The translations under genes were made by a program, and so were the position numbers. Under the pieces are notes generated by a model, which saw only the letters and a list, made by a program, of their open reading frames with translations, was not told the DNA's origin and searched no databases. This document shows positions 57,089 through 64,000 of a stretch of DNA of 64,000 bases, in pieces; the stretch's first letter is position 1, and every line of letters begins with the position of its first letter. The DNA comes from VXPQ01 sp965117025. GTDB lineage: Bacteria; Bacteroidota; Rhodothermia; Rhodothermales; VXPQ01. The DNA lies in contig OZ220746.1 in assembly GCA_965117025.1 (NCBI GenBank), forward strand, positions 1,984,001-2,048,000, in the 5' to 3' direction.

Positions 57089-57608
57089 GGAAGCAATGGA
57101 TGGGGAAGAGGACGAGGAAGAAATGGAGTAGGAGAGAGGTTTTTTTCCTTGCCGGACTATCCGGAATTTCCGTGTTGCCAAGCAGGCGGACAATTTCCAA
57201 TTCGCTCCGACCGGATCCGGGTAGTTTACTTCTGATCTCTTCCGCAATGCGCGGGAAACGTTGCAATGCATTCTGCACCTCGCTCGTGATTGGATAACGA
57301 ATGACCATGCTTTACCCCCCGGTTTTCGTTGCTGACGTCCGGGCTTGATCCATGCGGCGGCGGGAATGGTGTCCGCTTGCGCGAATCGGCCTACTTGTCC
57401 ACAACTTGTCCACGTCCCTTGGCCCGCCCTGAACAAAGTCCGTAATATCCGCCGTTTGTCATCGAAATACACCAAGCCCGGTCGTTCTACATGCCCGCCT
57501 ATTCCCAGGAAGAGTGCGGTGGCCGCGCCCACGTGCACGGCCGGGCTACCGCCTCAACCCCGATGACCCGACGCAGTGCATCCCTTAATGAACCAGACGA
57601 GGACTTCG
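57089..57608. other. Intergenic region with a possible decayed minus-strand frame
   Basis: About 520 bases. A minus-strand frame from ATG 57308 (GGGGGT upstream) encodes ~55 protein-like residues (MVIRYPITSEVQNALQRFP), but it runs on into the antisense of the lipocalin-like gene to 56922, so I do not call it as intact. The remainder up to the CobW gene shows no gene, although its GC-rich codon-like pattern resembles the CobW gene and may be part of the same transferred segment. Confidence 0.35.
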
Positions 57609-58850
57609 ATGCCCCTGAGCCAAGAGATCAGTTCCAACCATTCACGCCTCCCCGTCACCGTCTTGTCGGGCTTCCTCGGAGCGGGAAAGACCACACTCCT
57701 CAACCAGGTACTCAACAACCGGGAGGGCCGGCGCGTCGCGGTGATCGTGAACGACATGAGCGAGGTCAACATCGACGCAGCGCTCGTTGAGCGCGGCGGT
57801 GCGGAACTCTCGCGAACCGAGGAGAAGCTGGTCGAGATGTCGAACGGCTGCATCTGCTGCACGCTGCGAGATGACCTGCTCGCAGAGGTCTCACGGCTCG
57901 CGCAGGAGGGGCGTTTCGACTACTTGCTCATCGAGTCCACGGGGATATCGGAGCCCATTCCCGTCGCGCAGACCTTCACCTTCGAGGACGAAAACGGTGT
58001 GAATCTGAGTCAGGTTTCGCGTCTCGACACGATGGTCACGGTCGTGGACGCGGCGAACTTCCTGCGGGACTACAACGCCGCCGAGACGCTCCAAGACCGC
58101 GGTGAGTCGCTGGGCGAAGAAGATCACCGGACGGTGACCGATTTACTCATCGACCAGATCGAGTTCGCCGACGTCATTGTGCTGAACAAGCTCGATCTCG
58201 TGAGCAACGATCAGGCTCTCGAGGTCGAGGCCATCGTGAAAGCGCTCAACCCCCGCGCGAAGGTCCTCATGGCGACGCGCGGACAGGTCCCGCTCGAATG
58301 CGTGCTCGACACAGGTCTGTTCGACTACGAGAAGGCGGCGACCTCCGCCGGCTGGATTCGAGAGCTTCAGGGTGAGCACACGCCGGAGACCGAGGAGTAC
58401 GGGATATCGAGCTTCACCTATCGGACGTCGCAGCCCTTCGACGCCGAGAAGCTGTGGGCGTTTCTGCACGACGACGAGAACTGGAGCGGCGTGCTCCGCT
58501 CGAAGGGTTTCTTCTGGGTCGCCGCTGACCATCGGGTCGCCTACGAGTGGGCTCAAGCCGGTGGCGTCAGCAACGTGAACCCCGCCGGGATGTGGTGGGC
58601 GGCCGTGCCTCGCGAACACTGGAGGCACCCCGCTGGTCAGCGACCTGACCAGCTGCCGGGCTGGCATCCCCGCTTCGGCGATCGCGCGCAGCAGCTCGTC
58701 TTCATCGGCCAGCAGATGCACGAGGCGGCGATGCGCGCTCGCCTCGACGCGTGCCTGCTCGACGAGCACCTCGCCTCTGCTGACAGCAAGACCTGGGCAG
58801 AGTTCCGGAATCCGTTTCCAGAGCTTCGCACAGCGGGGGAGTCAGTATGA
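57609..58850 (+). CDS. CobW/COG0523-type GTPase (metallochaperone)
   Basis: 413 residues from ATG 57609 with GAGG upstream (57588 also in frame). Walker A GFLGAGKT (21-28), the CxCC metal motif NGCICCTL (81-84), a switch segment LIESTGISEPIPV and the guanine motif NKLDLV. The C-terminal domain has FDAEKLWAFL. These GTPases deliver zinc or other metals; the zinc-homeostasis subgroup is commonest. Codon use (GAG, CTC, GTC, GAC) differs from the neighbouring genes and the protein looks actinobacterial, so transfer is likely. Its stop overlaps a short open frame with no clear product. Confidence 0.9.
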   Translation: MPLSQEISSNHSRLPVTVLSGFLGAGKTTLLNQVLNNREGRRVAVIVNDMSEVNIDAALVERGGAELSRTEEKLVEMSNGCICCTLRDDLLAEVSRLAQEGRFDYLLIESTGISEPIPVAQTFTFEDENGVNLSQVSRLDTMVTVVDAANFLRDYNAAETLQDRGESLGEEDHRTVTDLLIDQIEFADVIVLNKLDLVSNDQALEVEAIVKALNPRAKVLMATRGQVPLECVLDTGLFDYEKAATSAGWIRELQGEHTPETEEYGISSFTYRTSQPFDAEKLWAFLHDDENWSGVLRSKGFFWVAADHRVAYEWAQAGGVSNVNPAGMWWAAVPREHWRHPAGQRPDQLPGWHPRFGDRAQQLVFIGQQMHEAAMRARLDACLLDEHLASADSKTWAEFRNPFPELRTAGESV

Positions 58851-59035
58851 CCGAAACTGCCTCATCCGTTTTGGCGAATGCGTCCATGATTGGCTTAAAT
58901 TCGCTCGCCGTCCATTGGATCGGAAGGTCTGAATTGGCAGTGTATAATTCAGGGCCTTCCGCACAGCGGGATTACCACTTTTTCAGCGATATACTGCGCA
59001 TACGCCCGCAACCCTCTTCTTGCGCATTGGAAAAC

Positions 59036-59782
59036 CTACCCGTCCAGCACGACCATCACCATCACATCGTAGAGGGCGTGTGTCCAGGCGGCGATGCCGA
59101 ATCCCCGCACGAGGAACAGGACGTTCAGCGCCAGCCCGAAAAGCATCCGGAAAAGGAACGAGTTCAGGCGGAACGTATCGCCCAGCGGCCCGATGTAGTG
59201 CACCAGGCTGAAGAGAAAGGCCCCGGCGACCGCGGCCAGGATATAGGACAGTACCCGGTCTCCCATGAACCAGCGCAGCACCCAGAACAGGGCGCCTACC
59301 AGCAGCACGCGAAACAGCAACTCCTCGTACAGGCCCGCTCCGACCGAAAGCGCCAGTTTCATGGCGAGTCCCTCCCCGGGTCCGGATTGCGCCAGGGCCG
59401 GCAGGATCGCAGAGACCAGTCCGGACACGATCACTGCGATCACTACCGCATACACCGTGCTTTCGAGAAACATCCACAGGAAGTACGGGGGATTGAAGGG
59501 CACCTTTTTCTTGCGGTCGTACCAGAACACGGCGATCCCGGCGAGCAGGACGGCGATTCCGAAGGCTGTCAGGCCGTGGTCCCCTACCAGCAGCAGCAAC
59601 TGCTTGAGCCACATCTCGGACGAAACGCGGACCTGCGCCACGGCGCTGCGGTTCGCAAAAACGATCAGGAACTCGTACAGAATCAGCAGGGGGAGCGCGG
59701 CCAGAAACCCGTAGGTGGCCGAGCGGGAGGCGTTGTGATACGCTTTCCAGACGCCGGGTTGGTATATGGCTTCACCGGTCAT
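59036..59782 (-). CDS. CPBP (CAAX-type) intramembrane metalloprotease
   Basis: 248 residues, about seven TM segments. The three CPBP motifs are present: EE-xxx-R in LYEELLFRVLL, F-xxx-H in FLFSLVHYIG and H in WTHALYDVMV. The family cleaves prenylated or other proteins in the membrane; bacterial members often act in bacteriocin self-immunity, but nothing here indicates a peptide substrate. ATG 59782 is 4 bases from the downstream-transcribed TPR gene's stop, so both form a minus-strand unit. Confidence 0.9.
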   Translation of the reverse strand: MTGEAIYQPGVWKAYHNASRSATYGFLAALPLLILYEFLIVFANRSAVAQVRVSSEMWLKQLLLLVGDHGLTAFGIAVLLAGIAVFWYDRKKKVPFNPPYFLWMFLESTVYAVVIAVIVSGLVSAILPALAQSGPGEGLAMKLALSVGAGLYEELLFRVLLVGALFWVLRWFMGDRVLSYILAAVAGAFLFSLVHYIGPLGDTFRLNSFLFRMLFGLALNVLFLVRGFGIAAWTHALYDVMVMVVLDG

Positions 59783-59786
59783 GATT

Positions 59787-60122
59787 TCAATCGTCGAACC
59801 CCACTCCTTCTATCTGCATCAGGGCATCCCGGAGTTCGGCCTGCGCATGGGTGTCGCGCTGCCGCCCCGCGACCGCAATGCCTTGGGTATAGGTCCGTAC
59901 GGCGTCTTCGCTCCGGCCCAGTTCCTGGTACAGTTTCCCGAGATGGTACCATGTGCCCACGTACTCGGGATCTTTGGAAACGAGGCCCTCGAAAAAACGA
60001 AGCGCCTCCTCGATGTCTCCACGCTTGAGGTATTCCTGCGCCAGCGCGAACCGGACAAATGCATCGTCAGGGTCTTCTTCGTGGAACGCTTGCAGCGCGT
60101 GTAGCCGGTCAGCCTGCATCAT
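59787..60122 (-). CDS. TPR-repeat protein
   Basis: 111 residues from ATG 60122 (60119 also possible). Two to three tetratricopeptide repeats (DDAFVRFALAQEYLKRGDIEEALRFF, TWYHLGKLYQELGRSEDAVRTY). It mediates protein-protein contact; no partner domain. It lies between the TPM-domain gene (67 bases upstream on the same strand) and the CPBP protease. Confidence 0.82.
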   Translation of the reverse strand: MMQADRLHALQAFHEEDPDDAFVRFALAQEYLKRGDIEEALRFFEGLVSKDPEYVGTWYHLGKLYQELGRSEDAVRTYTQGIAVAGRQRDTHAQAELRDALMQIEGVGFDD

Positions 60123-60188
60123 GACGGGAGAAATATTGCCGGGGCAGGTCCTCCGGGCGGCCATGCCTTGAAAAATTACCGGACAGGT

Positions 60189-60989
60189 TTACCATCCGCC
60201 TCCTGCGCCGCCGCCGCCGAACCCGCCGCCGCCAAATCCGCCGAATCCGCCCCCCAGGCCTCCTCCGCCCAGACCGCCGCCCAATCCGCCGCCGCTTCCG
60301 AATCCGCCTCCCCAGACAATGAAGTGGGGACCGTACCCATGGCGCCGGTAGCGCTTGCCTCCATCGTTTCCACCCCTGTGCCGGCGAATGGAAGAGATGA
60401 TGAACCATACAAGGATGAACAATCCCATCAGTGCGGACGGGTCGATCGGGGGTCTCCCGGCGCGCCTCGGCGCGGCTTCCTCTGCGGTAAATTCGCCGGC
60501 CGCCGCAGCGATCAGCAGGTCCGCGGCGCCGGAAATTCCCTCATAGAATCGTCCCTCGCGGAAGTACGGCACCATGACGTTGCGATAAATGCGGGCCGCC
60601 ACCGCATCGGGGATGGCGCCCTCGAGGCCGTAGCCCGTTTCGATACGCACTTCCCGGTCGTCGCGCGCCACGAGGATCACCACGCCGTTGTCCTGCCCCG
60701 CCTGCCCTACGCCCCAACTACGGCCCAGAGCCAGTGCATATTCTGCGGCGGGCACGCCTTCGAGCGACGGAATCGTAACAACAACGATCTGTGTGGAGGT
60801 GGTATCCTCGTACGCGGTCAGTTTGGCGGTCAACCTTCGCTCTTCGGAAGAAGTAAGCAGGTCAGCCTGATCCGTCACCAGGCGGTTCGTGGAAGGAATC
60901 ACATCCACGGTTCCCTGTGCGTGCACTACGCTGAAGGGGAGCAATCCCGCCAGAAACCACCCCGCCAGAAACAGCATCTGCGGAAGCAT
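60189..60989 (-). CDS. TPM-domain (YgcG-like) exported protein with glycine-rich tail
   Basis: 266 residues from ATG 60989 (in-frame start at 61064 also open). The signal peptide is LPQMLFLAGWFLAGLLPFSVVHAQ. The TPM domain (VTDQADLLTSSEERRLTAKL, VVTIPSLEGVPAAEYALALG, GYGLEGAIPDAVAARIY) precedes a TM segment (LMGLFILVWFIISSI) and a strongly repetitive Gly-rich tail (GGFGGFGGGGFGGG). TPM proteins occur beside LemA in photosystem assembly and envelope roles; LemA is the next gene here. The pair is likely an envelope unit. Confidence 0.9.
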   Translation of the reverse strand: MLPQMLFLAGWFLAGLLPFSVVHAQGTVDVIPSTNRLVTDQADLLTSSEERRLTAKLTAYEDTTSTQIVVVTIPSLEGVPAAEYALALGRSWGVGQAGQDNGVVILVARDDREVRIETGYGLEGAIPDAVAARIYRNVMVPYFREGRFYEGISGAADLLIAAAAGEFTAEEAAPRRAGRPPIDPSALMGLFILVWFIISSIRRHRGGNDGGKRYRRHGYGPHFIVWGGGFGSGGGLGGGLGGGGLGGGFGGFGGGGFGGGGAGGGW

Positions 60990-61070
60990 GTCCGTCAGGC
61001 GCCGGGCAAGGGGGCCTGGCGGGATGCTCTGCTCCGCGCATGTGGTGTCGCACTGCCTGTGCATCCGGTA

Positions 61071-61676
61071 TCAGGAGGAAAAGTCGACGGTGGGCGCTTC
61101 TTCGGCTCCTGCTTCCGCTTCAAAGGAGGTACGTCGTTCAAAGCCGAATATGGAGGCGAACACAGCGCCGGGAAAACGGCGTATCTGTGTGTTGTAGCGG
61201 CGCACCGATTCGTTGTAATCGCGCCGGGCCACGTTAATCCGGTTCTCCGTGCCTTCGAGTTGCGCTTGCAGATCCCGGAAAGATTCTGTAGCGCGCAGTT
61301 GCGGATAATTCTCGGAAACGGCGAGCAGTCGGCCCAGCGCGCCGCCCAGCCGGCTTTGCGCTGCTTCGAACTCGCGCAAGCGGGCAGGGTCTTCCAGATC
61401 GTCCACGCTCAGTCGGATCGAAGTCGCCTCGGCCCGCGCCTGCGTGACCGCCTGGAGCGTTTCCTGCTCGAAGTCGGCGGCCCCGCGTACGGTGCTGACC
61501 AGATTGGGAATCAGGTCAGCGCGCCGCTGGTACTGCGTTTCGACATTTGCCCAGGATTGCTCGACGAGTTCTTCGCTCTCGACCATGCCATTGTATGCAT
61601 TGCATCCCATGCACCCGCCGAAGAGCACGATAAGAACAACACTAAGAAGGACAATCGTTCCTTTGCTGCGCATCAC
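61071..61676 (-). CDS. lemA: LemA family protein
   Basis: 201 residues. An N-terminal TM segment (IVLLSVVLIVLFGGCMGCNA) is followed by the LemA helical domain (VEQSWANVETQYQRRADLIPNLV, ATESFRDLQAQLEGTENRINVARRDYNESVRRYNT). This is close to the family consensus. LemA proteins are membrane-bound and typically encoded beside TPM proteins, as here (the next gene starts ~80 bases downstream). A lipobox-like LFGGC near the N-terminus is compatible with lipidation. Confidence 0.95.
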   Translation of the reverse strand: MMRSKGTIVLLSVVLIVLFGGCMGCNAYNGMVESEELVEQSWANVETQYQRRADLIPNLVSTVRGAADFEQETLQAVTQARAEATSIRLSVDDLEDPARLREFEAAQSRLGGALGRLLAVSENYPQLRATESFRDLQAQLEGTENRINVARRDYNESVRRYNTQIRRFPGAVFASIFGFERRTSFEAEAGAEEAPTVDFSS

Positions 61677-61866
61677 ACTGCGAATTAATGATCGGTAAGG
61701 AAAGGGTGCAGGCGTCGTGGAGCGGTCCTGCGATCATTAAGGTACGACAAGGCGTCGTCGGAGTTGCGATGATAAATTATTCGCGCCCGAATGGGCACTT
61801 TACGAAAATGGTCTCGTACAGGATACATTCGGGGTGCAATGCCTTGCCGCAGCACGTTTAAACATT

Positions 61867-63588
61867 ATGTCCGTTTCCCCAAAACGATTTCGGATTTTTC
61901 CCGTAACGGCACTTCTTCTGGCGGGCGTGCTGCTCGGACTCACGATCGGGTCCGTACGTATCGGGGAGGATACCATGGCGCAACTTCGCAAACTCGAAGA
62001 TGCGTTTCTGCTCATAAACAGGCAGTATGTCGAACCCGTCGACGCGGCATCGCTGGCGGAAGAGGCCATTACGAGCATGCTGGACGAACTGGATCCGCAT
62101 TCCATCTATGTTTCCGCCGAAGATGCGCAGGATATGCAGGAGCGGTTTCAGGGATCGTTCGGCGGTATCGGTATCTGGTTTGAAATTACCCGTAACGACG
62201 AGGATCTGAGGGATGACACCGTGCGGGTGATGTCCGTCATCGGGGACGGTCCCAGCGAAAGGGCCGGTTTGATGGCTGGAGATCGCATTATCCGCATTGA
62301 CGATTCCACGGCGGTGGGCCTGTCGGAAGACGAGGTTACCTCGAGGCTGAAGGGAGAGATCGGAACGCAGGTAGAGGTCACTATCCAGCGGCATGGAACG
62401 CGTGCGCCGCTGGAATTCACGCTCACGCGGGATGCGATTCCACTGTATACGGTGGATGCCTCATACATGGTGGATGACGTGACGGGATACCTTCGCGTGT
62501 CGCGTTTTTCCCAGGAGACCTACAACGAGTTCATAGAGCATGTGCGGGCGTTGAAAGATCAGGGCATGGAGCGGCTGGTGCTGGACCTCCGGTCCAATAC
62601 CGGCGGGTATATGAATGAAGCCATAGAGATTGTCGACGAGATGGTGCCCGGGCGTAAAACGGTGGTATATACCCGGGGCCGCCGACCGGAAACGACCAGC
62701 ACCTACCGGACGCGGCGCACCGGCATTCTCGAAGAGGAGCCGGTTATCGTGCTGGTGAACGCCTACTCGGCCTCGGCCAGCGAAATCGTGGCCGGCGCCC
62801 TGCAGGATCATGATCGCGCGCTCATCGTGGGGCAGCGCACCTTCGGCAAGGGACTCGTTCAGCACCAGTTTGCGCTGCCGGACCAGAGTATTCTCCAAAT
62901 GACGGTCGCGCGTTATTACACGCCTTCGGGACGACTCATCCAGACCCCGTACAAGGACGGCGACCAGGAAGATTATTACGAAGAGAAGTTTGCTTCGCTG
63001 GAGGAGGCGACGTATCGCCCCGGCGAGTATTCGGATGGCATCCCTGATTCGCTGCGTTTCAAAACCGCCCGTGGCCGCGACGTGTTCGGCGGCGGCGGCA
63101 TTCTTCCCGATTACATCGTGAAGCCGGATACCACCCCGGCCTTGCGTGCTGCACTGGGACGCGGTCTCGAAAGGAGCTTTGCCCGGCAGTGGTTCCGGCA
63201 GAATGAACAGCGCGTGCGGGAAAGATGGCGTGACCGGGAAGCCGAATTTACCTCTGCGTTCGATATATCCGATGAACTCTGGGCGGCTTTTGTAGAGCAC
63301 GCCACCGATACCGACTCCGATGATCCGGTGACAGAGGTTTCCGAAGAAGCGGACAGTACGCAGGCGGTTATGGCGGACGCATTGCATACGCATCGCGAGA
63401 CGCTGGAAGTGTATCTGCGCGGGCGTATTGCTCAGGAACTCTTCGGTTACAAGGCGTGGTATGGCATCTATAAGGAAATCGATCCGGAGCTGAAGGAGGC
63501 GCTGGGCTTGTGGAGCCTTGCCGAAAGCCTTGCGGCCTGGCAGGAATCGCCGGCACAGGAAACCGATCGCCCGGCAAACCGCCGATAG
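61867..63588 (+). CDS. S41 family C-terminal processing protease
   Basis: 573 residues from ATG 61867. N-terminal hydrophobic anchor or signal (IFPVTALLLAGVLLGLTIG), a PDZ domain (FGGIGIWFEITRNDE, VMSVIGDGPSERAGLMAGD) and the S41 catalytic domain with S305 in SASASEIV and K328 in TFGKGLVQ. The C-terminal ~200 residues are helical. It is a periplasmic CtpA/Prc-type protease trimming envelope proteins. LRSNTGGYMNEAI is typical of the S41 core. The gene is transcribed away from lemA. Confidence 0.95.
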   Translation: MSVSPKRFRIFPVTALLLAGVLLGLTIGSVRIGEDTMAQLRKLEDAFLLINRQYVEPVDAASLAEEAITSMLDELDPHSIYVSAEDAQDMQERFQGSFGGIGIWFEITRNDEDLRDDTVRVMSVIGDGPSERAGLMAGDRIIRIDDSTAVGLSEDEVTSRLKGEIGTQVEVTIQRHGTRAPLEFTLTRDAIPLYTVDASYMVDDVTGYLRVSRFSQETYNEFIEHVRALKDQGMERLVLDLRSNTGGYMNEAIEIVDEMVPGRKTVVYTRGRRPETTSTYRTRRTGILEEEPVIVLVNAYSASASEIVAGALQDHDRALIVGQRTFGKGLVQHQFALPDQSILQMTVARYYTPSGRLIQTPYKDGDQEDYYEEKFASLEEATYRPGEYSDGIPDSLRFKTARGRDVFGGGGILPDYIVKPDTTPALRAALGRGLERSFARQWFRQNEQRVRERWRDREAEFTSAFDISDELWAAFVEHATDTDSDDPVTEVSEEADSTQAVMADALHTHRETLEVYLRGRIAQELFGYKAWYGIYKEIDPELKEALGLWSLAESLAAWQESPAQETDRPANRR

Positions 63589-63648
63589 CGTCGTCATTTA
63601 CCCGCGCGTAATCTCATTTCATACAACCCGTCGCAAGGAGCACGTTTC

Positions 63649-64000
63649 ATGCCCTATCGCGTCTCATTGGCTCCATTTTTTGCGGCGGGCTGCATCATGC
63701 TTCTTGCAGGGTGCGCGGCGCCCAATCTTGCGGGGGTAGCGCAAACCACACATATCGAACAAGTGGCGAATCGGCCCATTCCCTGGGAGATTACGCCTCC
63801 CGGCAACTACCAGCAGGCGGTCCTTCAGGGAACGCGTTCCGGCACCGGAGAACCCGGCCTGAATTACTGGGTGCAGGAGACGGACTATGTGTTGAACGCC
63901 CGTGTTTTCCCCGTGACCGGCCTGCTTGACGGGAACGGCGCCATTACCTACACGAATCATTCGCCTGCTACGCTTCCCCAGCTCTATCTGGAGATCACGC
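63649..64000 (+). CDS. Lipoprotein M1-family peptidase, N-terminal part (3' end outside window)
   Basis: The frame from ATG 63649 is open to the window end (117 codons). A lipoprotein signal with lipobox LLAGC is followed by a linker and the beta-sheet N-terminal domain of M1 aminopeptidases (YVLNARVFPVTGLLDGNGAI, then TYTNHSPATLPQLYLEIT). The catalytic HExxH lies beyond the window. AAGGAG is ~9 bases upstream of the start. A related non-peptidase M1-like protein cannot be excluded from this part alone. Confidence 0.75.
   Translation, partial: MPYRVSLAPFFAAGCIMLLAGCAAPNLAGVAQTTHIEQVANRPIPWEITPPGNYQQAVLQGTRSGTGEPGLNYWVQETDYVLNARVFPVTGLLDGNGAITYTNHSPATLPQLYLEIT

Noticed and set aside
56922..57308. 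Small minus-strand gene
   Set aside because: N-terminus looks plausible but most of the frame is antisense to the lipocalin-like gene; mentioned only as a possible remnant.

Overview
The window is a high-GC bacterial chromosome segment with no phage structural genes, no integrase and no CRISPR array. One secreted protein (35368-36684, minus) ends in a Bacteroidota/Rhodothermota-type C-terminal sorting domain. Paired M16 peptidases, M1 and S41 peptidases, an ECF sigma/anti-sigma pair and weak Shine-Dalgarno sites fit the same origin. I infer a Rhodothermota- or Balneolota-like relative of Bacteroidetes; a marker-gene tree would be needed to fix this.

Region 1 (1-17.5 kb) is a defence island with visibly lower GC than the rest. 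It holds the end of a type I restriction-modification locus (hsdS partial, hsdR) joined to a phospholipase-D-like protein, an OLD-type ATPase/Toprim nuclease and a decayed gene. On the opposite strand is a giant 2101-residue protein combining a Cap4-like PD-(D/E)xK nuclease end, TPR-like repeats and a PIN-like domain. A Mrr-like nuclease and a DUF1016 (YhcG-like) nuclease follow. These last two lie between two copies of a 113-bp sequence that otherwise precedes an ABC exporter. The left copy is fused to a piece of that exporter's own Walker A coding sequence.

Region 2 (17.8-26.7 kb) is accessory. It contains a two-gene ABC-2 exporter, an AraC regulator and an ECF sigma/anti-sigma pair whose external domain is repeated in a small secreted cysteine-containing protein. 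Two near-identical lipoprotein genes are part of the same duplicated cassette. An XRE/ImmA regulator with a well-formed promoter and TTTACAAA sites, 55-bp tandem repeats, a MpaB-type oxygenase and gene fragments complete it.

Region 3 (27.3-48.9 kb) is mostly core: threonine dehydratase, ABC exporter, M16 pair, a NagB-like deaminase, response regulator with a D-to-E phospho-site, ComEA-like protein, RecO, LexA overlapping hydantoinase A/B genes, aconitase and a DUF4143 ATPase.

Region 4 (48.9-55.6 kb) is a second accessory block: a HEPN/MNT module with a broken HEPN gene, then a tightly packed membrane operon ending at tRNA-Ala. The operon encodes a 4-TM coiled-coil protein, a VWA-domain protein, a MotA/ExbB-like 4-TM protein with a long helical tail and a MotB-like single-TM coiled-coil protein. 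It resembles the ZorAB idea but lacks the OmpA domain and Zorya effectors, and is my main candidate for an undescribed system.

Region 5 (55.7-64 kb) returns to ordinary genes: VOC protein, lipocalin-like protein, a CobW GTPase of foreign-looking codon use, CPBP protease, TPR, TPM and LemA proteins, S41 protease and the start of an M1 peptidase lipoprotein.
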